46,238 nucleotides of DNA from Terriglobia bacterium (GTDB taxonomy: Bacteria > Acidobacteriota > Terriglobia > UBA7540): contig JAIQEZ010000024.1 of assembly GCA_020073545.1 (NCBI GenBank), positions 1 to 46,238 of the forward strand, read 5' to 3'. Position numbers and translations under genes: made by a program. This document shows positions 40,548-46,238 of the stretch, one piece after another. Under the pieces are notes generated by a model that saw only the letters and a list, made by a program, of their open reading frames with translations, did no database searches and had not been told where the DNA came from. Position 1 is the stretch's first letter; every line of letters begins with the position of its first letter.

Positions 40548-42812
40548 CTAGCGGCCTCCCTTGACGCGGAACGTGCCCATAAGCGGTGTCTCCCGAGACG
40601 ATCCACCCACTAGCACTTTGTAGTCGCCCGGGACGAGTTCCCATGCGCTTTTGTCCGCAGTGAAGATCGACAGGTAGTGAGGATCCAAAGTCAGCGCCAC
40701 CGTTTTGGCTTCGCCGGGAGCCAGTTGCACCTTCTCCCATGCGACCAGGCGCTTGAACGGCTCGCCATCAGCTTGTGGCAGCGCAACATACACCTGGGCG
40801 ACCTCCGCGCCACCTCGAGCCCCCGTGTTCTTGACCGTGAACGTCACTGCCGGTGCCTGTCCTGGGGTGACCTTCAGGGCGGAGTAAGCATAGGTGGTGT
40901 AGGAAAGTCCGTAGCCGAACGGGAACAGCGGTTCCTTGCCTTCGGCGTCGTACCACTTGTAGCCGACCTTAAGGCCTTCGTCATAGACGATGTCAAAGCG
41001 TCTGGAGTTCTCTTTGGAAGGCGCATCGGGGAAAAAGGGCCTCATGTCGCCGGGGCCGGGTGGCGGCTGCATGGTGAGCATGGGGTGTGGTAGGTCCACC
41101 TCCGATTTGGCAAAAGTCAGAGGCAGCTTTGCCGAGGGGTTCACATCGCCGAAAAGGATGTTGGCGATCGCGTCCGCTCCCTTGATACCTGGATACCAGG
41201 CTTCCAACACCGCGCTGACGCTGTCAATCCAGGGCATGGTCACCGGACCGCCCGTCTCCAGGACAACGATCGTGTGCGGATTCGCCGCGGCGACCGCACT
41301 CACGAGTTGGTCCTGATTTTCAGGCAGCGAGAGGTTTGGCGCGTCCCCTCCTTCGCTGGCCGGTTGGTTGACAAATACGATGGCGACATCAGACCCCTTG
41401 GCGAGACCGGCAGCCGAGGCAGGATCGGTTCCCGCGTTGTACTCCACTTTGGCGTTCAGGGCCTTGGCGCGGATCGTTTTCAGTGGAGAGGAGGGGAACC
41501 ACACCACCCCTCCAAAGAAAGGGGCCGTGCCGGATGGCGTCGGCACCGCGTTTCCTCCAGGCGGATCAACCTGAGCCGACCCGCCCCCCGAAAGCACGGC
41601 TATGTCTGCATGCGAACCGATGACAGCGATGGTTTTTATGCTTAACGCCTGCAGCGGTAGCTGGCCATTCGCGTTTTTCAAAAGAACGGTGCCCTGCTCG
41701 GCGACGCGCTGGGCCACTCTAAAGCCCGCAAAGATGTCCGGCACCTTGCGACCGGGCGGATTGTCGAACAGCCCCACAGCGAATTCCGTTCGCAGGATGC
41801 GGTGCAGCATGTCGTCGAGACGAGACATGAGAACTTCGCCGTTTTCCACCGCCTTCTTGAGCGCATCGCCGAAGTGTTCATTACCGGGCATCTCCATGTC
41901 CAGTCCCGCCAGGGCCGCTTTCGTGGTGCTATGCGTGGCGCCCCAATCTGACACGACGAACCCTTGGAAACCAAAATCCTTCTTTAGCACGTCCGTGAGA
42001 AGATACTTGTTCTCGCAGGCGTAGTCGCCGTTGAGGAGATTGTAGGAGCACATTACCGCGCCCACGCCTGACTCCTTGACCCCGATTTCAAACGCCAGCA
42101 GATCGCTTTCGCGCATGGCGCGTGTGTCGATCTTGACATTCGCAAACGTACGGCCGCTCTCCTGGTCGTTCAAGGCGTAATGCTTGATGTCGCCAATTAC
42201 GCCCTGTTCCTGCTCAGCCTTCACTTCCGCGCCCACCATTTTCCCCGCTAGGATGGGATCTTCACCCTTGTACTCGAAAATGCGCCCGTTGCGGGGTTCG
42301 CGCGTCAGGTTGATGCCGCCCCCCAAGGACATGTTGAACCCCAGATCGCGCAGCTCGCTGCCAATCAGCGCTCCATAGTCGCGCGCAACCTGAAGGTCCC
42401 AACTCGACGCCTCGGAAACGCCCGAGGGCAAAGCCGTCGCGTAACGCCCAAACACTGCACCTCGCGCGACGCCTACCGCGGCGTCGGACATTTGCAGGTC
42501 CGGGATACCGAGGCGCGGAATGCCGGGGATGAAGCCCGCCCCGCCGAGCGATCGGGTCGGCAGGGTATCAGGACCCCCGAGCAACTCCTTCCAGCCTCCG
42601 CCGTGCAGAAGCGAGATTTTCTCATCGAGCGTCATCTGCCCGATGACCAAGTCAGCCCGCTTGTCGGGTGACAGACTCTTGTCCATCCAAGGCCCTTTGG
42701 GCTTTTCCTTCTGCCGCGGGGACTGCGCCCGGGTTAGAAAGATAAACATCGTGATGAGTCCCACGGATAGAATGACGAGCGAAAGCAGCTTCGCTGCGCT
42801 GCGAAGACGCAT
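40548..42812 (-). CDS. Glycoside hydrolase family 3, beta-glucosidase-like
   Basis: A 754-residue GH3 enzyme with an N-terminal signal or anchor helix (residues 7-28). The catalytic barrel contains RLGIPDLQMSDAAVGVARG, GDIKHYALNDQESGR, and the nucleophile D289 in GFQGFVVSDWGATHS. The second domain has LLKNANGQLPLQAL and QDQLVSAVAAANPHTIVVLETGGPV (in two parts), with the final fibronectin-type part GYGLSYTTYAYSALKV. It probably cleaves beta-linked glucose or xylose from oligosaccharide ends in the periplasm. It is downstream of the GH2 gene in the same direction, with a spacer of 209 bases. Confidence 0.92.
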   Translation of the reverse strand: MRLRSAAKLLSLVILSVGLITMFIFLTRAQSPRQKEKPKGPWMDKSLSPDKRADLVIGQMTLDEKISLLHGGGWKELLGGPDTLPTRSLGGAGFIPGIPRLGIPDLQMSDAAVGVARGAVFGRYATALPSGVSEASSWDLQVARDYGALIGSELRDLGFNMSLGGGINLTREPRNGRIFEYKGEDPILAGKMVGAEVKAEQEQGVIGDIKHYALNDQESGRTFANVKIDTRAMRESDLLAFEIGVKESGVGAVMCSYNLLNGDYACENKYLLTDVLKKDFGFQGFVVSDWGATHSTTKAALAGLDMEMPGNEHFGDALKKAVENGEVLMSRLDDMLHRILRTEFAVGLFDNPPGRKVPDIFAGFRVAQRVAEQGTVLLKNANGQLPLQALSIKTIAVIGSHADIAVLSGGGSAQVDPPGGNAVPTPSGTAPFFGGVVWFPSSPLKTIRAKALNAKVEYNAGTDPASAAGLAKGSDVAIVFVNQPASEGGDAPNLSLPENQDQLVSAVAAANPHTIVVLETGGPVTMPWIDSVSAVLEAWYPGIKGADAIANILFGDVNPSAKLPLTFAKSEVDLPHPMLTMQPPPGPGDMRPFFPDAPSKENSRRFDIVYDEGLKVGYKWYDAEGKEPLFPFGYGLSYTTYAYSALKVTPGQAPAVTFTVKNTGARGGAEVAQVYVALPQADGEPFKRLVAWEKVQLAPGEAKTVALTLDPHYLSIFTADKSAWELVPGDYKVLVGGSSRETPLMGTFRVKGGR

Positions 42813-42841
42813 AATTTACCTCCACCTACTGGAGAGTCGGT

Positions 42842-43000
42842 TCACTTCGTCCTCCCGACTGGCACGTACTTCCCGCCGGCGCGCTCCACCCCGGGAGCAC
42901 AGGCGGAATAGGCCGAAGCAGGCCTGCCCTCGACGACTTCCGCCGCAGTCTGCAATTGCGCACCCTGGTAAAGGGCCGCGATCAGCTTGCCGGCTTGAGC
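42842..43000 (-). pseudogene. Possible C-terminal relic of an unknown gene
   Basis: Between the GH2 and GH3 genes about 50 codons read cleanly on the minus strand as KLIAALYQGAQLQTAAEVVE and, after GRPASAYSACAPGVE, GGKYVPVGRTK before a TGA at 42842. A stop lies just upstream and there is no start codon. The composition is protein-like, so this may be the remains of a deleted gene. Weak evidence, no family recognised. Confidence 0.25.
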
Positions 43001-43021
43001 CCGCTACTCCAACAGCCGGCC

Positions 43022-46000
43022 CTACCGCTTCACCCTATTGAGGACGAGGGGGCCAAGGCCGTGCGCCAGGCGTTGCCAGAGTTCAGTTGAAATCGACGGG
43101 TCTGAACCGTCCGGCGGGGGCCCGATCGCCGGTCGCGCCCCCGCAGGCGCCGCGGGAGCGCTGGGCGGGGGAAAGCCGAAACCCCCAGTCCGCTGGAGAT
43201 CGAGTTGGTCCGCGTTCACCGTTCCCGAAAATGTGGCGTTTCCGACCTTGAAGGAGATGTTATTGCCGTCTGCCTTGCCCTCTTCGATGGGGACAGGTAC
43301 GTCCGCGCCGCCAAAGAAACCGCCCCCAACACCCTCCACACTCCCTTTGAGGCTGTTCCCTTCCTGCTTGAGCGTAAACACCATGTCGCTGCTGCCGAGG
43401 AGCAGGGCTAGCAGGCCGCCAGCGTTGTCAGCTCTCGGTACTGGCCTCCACAGGCCCGTGACGCCCGAACCCACCGGTACCTCGCGTTCCCAAACTGCCG
43501 CTTGAGGACGGAGCGTCGCGGCTTTGGCCGTAATCGTGACGCTAGCCGGCGTGAGTCCGGGGGAAGTCGCCTCTACCTTAATGTTCCCGGCTGCCTTGGT
43601 AGACTGGATAATGGCCATGCAAAGTCCCGAGAAGGCTTTTCGTGAGGCGCCCTTGTCGGATTCGTGGCTGGTCGGGTCGCCGTTGCCGACGCCGATCAGT
43701 TTCCCCTCCCCGGAGACCTGGAACGTCACTTCGTTGTCGGCTATGGGCACGACGCGGCCTTGTGCATCGTGAACTTCGACGGCGAACATCGCAACGTCTT
43801 CGCCGTCGGCGGAGACCTCCTCGCGGTCCGCATTCATCACCAGTTTTGCTGCCGGCCCCGTGGTTTCGCGTTTTGCCGTCATCACCTGTTTCCCGTCCTT
43901 GTAGCCCTGCGCCTCAACCGTGCCGGGAGCGTACTTGACGATCCAAGCCAGGTGCGAATCCTTCTTCATTTCCTTCGCGCCGAGGCTCTGGCCGTTGAGG
44001 AACAGTTCCACCTTGTCCAGGTTCGAGTAGACCCAGACCGCGATCTCCTGCCCCTCCATGCCCGGCCAATTCCAATGCGGGAAGACGTGCAAAACCGGCT
44101 TTGAAGTCCACCAGGATTGGTAGTAGTAGAAAGCATCTTTCGGGAAGCCGCAGGTATCGATAATGCCGTATTGCGAGCTGATGTTGGGCCACTCGTACGG
44201 CGAGGGTTCCCCACGGTAGTCGAACCCGGTCCACACGAAGCCTCCCGCCAGCCAAGGCCGCGCGGCGCAGAAGCTCCACCAGCCTTCCGCCGAAGCGCGC
44301 CCGGTGGTGGTGTACGGGTCATACGACCCGACATAGCCTTTGGCGGGATCCGTGACGTAGATGCCACGCGTGCCGACGGCACTGACGGTCTCCGTGCCGA
44401 TGACGGGAATCTTGGGATGGGCCTTATGGTAGGCTTCGGCGCCAGGGTCCATGTAGTTGTAGCCCATGACGTCGCCGACGGCCAGGCCGCCGACCCCGAT
44501 AGCCCGGATGGGTGCGAGCGACACCGGCCGCGAGCCATCGTGCAGGGTCGCAATCCTTTTCATCGAGGTCAGAATATGCAGCCCTGTTTCCGTGTTCGCC
44601 TGGCTTTCTTCGTTGCCCATCGACCACATAAAGACGCTCGGATGGTTGCGGTCGCGCCGCACCAGGTTTGCGAACTGGCTCAGGCCTTCGGGATTCGAGG
44701 ACATCATGCGGGTCTCATCGAACACCAGCATACCCAATTCGTCGCAGGCATCGAGCAACTCCGGCGTCGGAGGGTTGTGCGACGTGCGGTAGGCATTACA
44801 GCCCATCTCCTGGAGCTTCCGGACCCGATAATACTGCACTGCGTCCGGCAACGCCGCACCCAGCCCCGCGTGGTCCTGGTGGTTACAGGTTCCCTTTAAG
44901 TTGACGGACTTGCCGTTCAGAAAGAAGCCCTTCTCCGCGTCGAACCTCGCGGTGCGAACGCCAAAAGGGGTCTCGTAGCGATCGACTACCTGGCCGCCCG
45001 CTTCAACTTCGGTCACCAGCTTGTAGAGGTTCCGCTCCTCAGGGGACCACAGGGCGGGCCGGTTCACCGCAACCTGTTGCTCGTAGGTGTGATCTCCCCA
45101 TCCTGCGATGGATACCGGGGCGGTGGCCGCTTTCCCCACCACCTTGCCGGACGGATCGAGGAGGGTCGAGATGACGCGCGTGGTCTGTGCACCCTTGCCG
45201 TGGTTGTCCACCTCCGTTCGGATCAAAACGGTAGCTTCGCCCGGTCGCACCTGGGTGCGCACGAAGGTGCCCCACTGCTTCACATGAACCGGGCTCGTTT
45301 TCACCAGCCAGACGTGCCGGTAAATGCCCGCTCCCTCGTAAAACCAGCCGTCACTCAGGGTGGCATCCACGCGCACCAGTAGCACGTTCCTGCCGCCGGG
45401 GGTCGCAAAATCGGTGATGTCGAAGCTGAACGGGTCGTACCCGCCGCTGTGCCGTCCGATGTAGAAGCCATTGAAGACCACCATCGTCTCCCGGTAGGCG
45501 CCATCGAACTCGATCGAGATTCGCTTGCCCGCGTCGGAGGCGGGAAGCTCCAGGACGCGGCGATACCAGCCGACGCTGGTGGCCGGGTACGTCCGTCCCA
45601 ACGGGTAGAATCCCTTGCTGGAGAGCGCCGGATCGTTTTCGAAGGGTAGATCGACCGCCCAATCGTGAGGCAGGTCTAACGGTCGCCAGTCGCTGTCGTC
45701 GAACGCCAAGCCGCTGGCGGGAAGGAAATTCCCCGTCTTCTGGAAGTTGCCGGACCTTCCGCCTCCGAATCCGAAGTCCTTGCCGGGGTCATCGGCGTGT
45801 CCGAAATGGAAGCGCCAGCCGAAATCCAGCAGGAGCCGTTCCCGTCCGGCGCCCGACCCCAGCGACGCAGGCGTTGCCCCTGCGGGCGGCGTGTCAGCCG
45901 CCACAGCCGCGCCCGACGTACCGACCTGAGCCTTTCCGTTGCCTACAGCTTCGTGAGCCGCTGCTACTACGGCCGGCGCCAGCAGGCTCGTCTTCAACAG

Positions 46001-46024
46001 GTCCCGACGTGTCCAGTTTTTCAT
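43022..46024 (-). CDS. Glycoside hydrolase family 2 (beta-galactosidase-like), Tat-exported
   Basis: A 1000-residue GH2 enzyme. The N-terminus NWTRRDLLKTSLLAPAVVAA is a twin-arginine signal. Then come the sugar-binding domain (residues 65-250, DFGWRFHFGHADDPGKDF and WRPLDLPHDWAVD), the immunoglobulin-like domain and the barrel, with acid/base E472 in MWSMGNEES and nucleophile E545 in PVIGTETVSAVG. Ig-like domains follow (ADREEVSADGEDVAMFAVEV). The last 150 residues are an extra domain (GLWRPVPRADNAGGLLALL and QEGNSLKGSVEGVGG) of the kind found in other acidobacterial hydrolases, ending in a proline-rich linker. ATG at 46024 has GGAGGTCAAG directly upstream. It probably acts on galactosides or similar. 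Confidence 0.93.
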   Translation of the reverse strand: MKNWTRRDLLKTSLLAPAVVAAAHEAVGNGKAQVGTSGAAVAADTPPAGATPASLGSGAGRERLLLDFGWRFHFGHADDPGKDFGFGGGRSGNFQKTGNFLPASGLAFDDSDWRPLDLPHDWAVDLPFENDPALSSKGFYPLGRTYPATSVGWYRRVLELPASDAGKRISIEFDGAYRETMVVFNGFYIGRHSGGYDPFSFDITDFATPGGRNVLLVRVDATLSDGWFYEGAGIYRHVWLVKTSPVHVKQWGTFVRTQVRPGEATVLIRTEVDNHGKGAQTTRVISTLLDPSGKVVGKAATAPVSIAGWGDHTYEQQVAVNRPALWSPEERNLYKLVTEVEAGGQVVDRYETPFGVRTARFDAEKGFFLNGKSVNLKGTCNHQDHAGLGAALPDAVQYYRVRKLQEMGCNAYRTSHNPPTPELLDACDELGMLVFDETRMMSSNPEGLSQFANLVRRDRNHPSVFMWSMGNEESQANTETGLHILTSMKRIATLHDGSRPVSLAPIRAIGVGGLAVGDVMGYNYMDPGAEAYHKAHPKIPVIGTETVSAVGTRGIYVTDPAKGYVGSYDPYTTTGRASAEGWWSFCAARPWLAGGFVWTGFDYRGEPSPYEWPNISSQYGIIDTCGFPKDAFYYYQSWWTSKPVLHVFPHWNWPGMEGQEIAVWVYSNLDKVELFLNGQSLGAKEMKKDSHLAWIVKYAPGTVEAQGYKDGKQVMTAKRETTGPAAKLVMNADREEVSADGEDVAMFAVEVHDAQGRVVPIADNEVTFQVSGEGKLIGVGNGDPTSHESDKGASRKAFSGLCMAIIQSTKAAGNIKVEATSPGLTPASVTITAKAATLRPQAAVWEREVPVGSGVTGLWRPVPRADNAGGLLALLLGSSDMVFTLKQEGNSLKGSVEGVGGGFFGGADVPVPIEEGKADGNNISFKVGNATFSGTVNADQLDLQRTGGFGFPPPSAPAAPAGARPAIGPPPDGSDPSISTELWQRLAHGLGPLVLNRVKR

Positions 46025-46238
46025 CTTGACCTCCAATCAGAGTCTCGCGGGTGGCACGCACATACCGCCCTTGGGCATGTGTGCAGGGTAAGACCCTGCG
46101 GCGCCGATTCAGCGCCACTGCCAGGGTTTTAACCATCGGCATTATCTCACCGTCAGCAAGCTGGCGGCGCGCAAAGATTAGGGGGCACGTTTAGCCCGGA
46201 TTTCTCACCACGGAGGGGAAGGGCGGGGTTTTGACCCC
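46025..46238. other. Upstream region of the GH2 gene
   Basis: No gene is seen. A GATAAT on the minus strand (complement of 46140-46145) may be the -10 for the GH2 gene, without a clear -35. Hairpin-forming GC-rich sequence at 46070-46115 resembles other interspersed repeats. Confidence 0.35.

Overview
The window looks like chromosomal DNA of an acidobacterium, probably a soil or sediment Acidobacteriota. This is an inference from the high GC content, the mix of housekeeping genes with secreted glycosidases (a GH172/DUF2961 protein, GH2 and GH3), the proline/alanine-rich tails on several core proteins, and intergenic spaces full of short degenerate repeats. No rRNA gene is present, so the phylum rests on general impression only.

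Layout. 1-690: end of an IS1595-type insertion sequence cut by the window edge. 763-4830: a secreted DUF2961/GH172 protein, a SpoU rRNA methylase, the RarA clamp-loader-like ATPase and a CoA-binding protein. 4958-9954 (minus): hisC, then trpS-scpA-scpB-rluB, a tightly packed set joining chromosome condensation and translation. 10368-10949: a two-cysteine-type AhpD-like peroxidase gene whose second active-site residue is a UGA codon followed by a perfect SECIS-like hairpin; I read it as a selenoprotein. 11010-15526 (minus): mnmG carrying two in-frame repeat insertions, a trypsin-like protein lacking its catalytic histidine, and a Uma2 nuclease-fold protein. 15717-19691 (plus): purD, purE and two membrane proteins.

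20154-28135 (minus): alr, dnaB, bL9, bS18, bS6, pth, bL25, prs, tRNA-Gln(UUG) and ispE, a classic translation/replication block. 28233-31441 (minus): a large exported TPR protein and a YdcF-type membrane protein. 31867-32680 (plus): an RsbW-like kinase and RsbV-like antagonist that overlap. 32681-33537: about 0.9 kb of repeats with no convincing gene.

33538-40457 (plus): a nitrogen-related cluster with an outer-membrane porin, two membrane microproteins, an Amt ammonium channel, a tail-anchored TPR protein, a third membrane microprotein, a CPA2 cation:proton antiporter and a PII signalling protein. The regions upstream of the porin and upstream of the Amt group share a composite promoter-like module with identical internal spacing, suggesting common control. 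40548-46024 (minus): GH2 and GH3 glycosidases, both exported, likely working on plant or microbial oligosaccharides.

The most notable item is the selenoprotein at 10368-10949. Next come the shared control module and organisation of the ammonium/porin/antiporter/PII cluster, the roughly 70-residue insertion in TrpRS, and palindromic repeats that have inserted in frame into mnmG.
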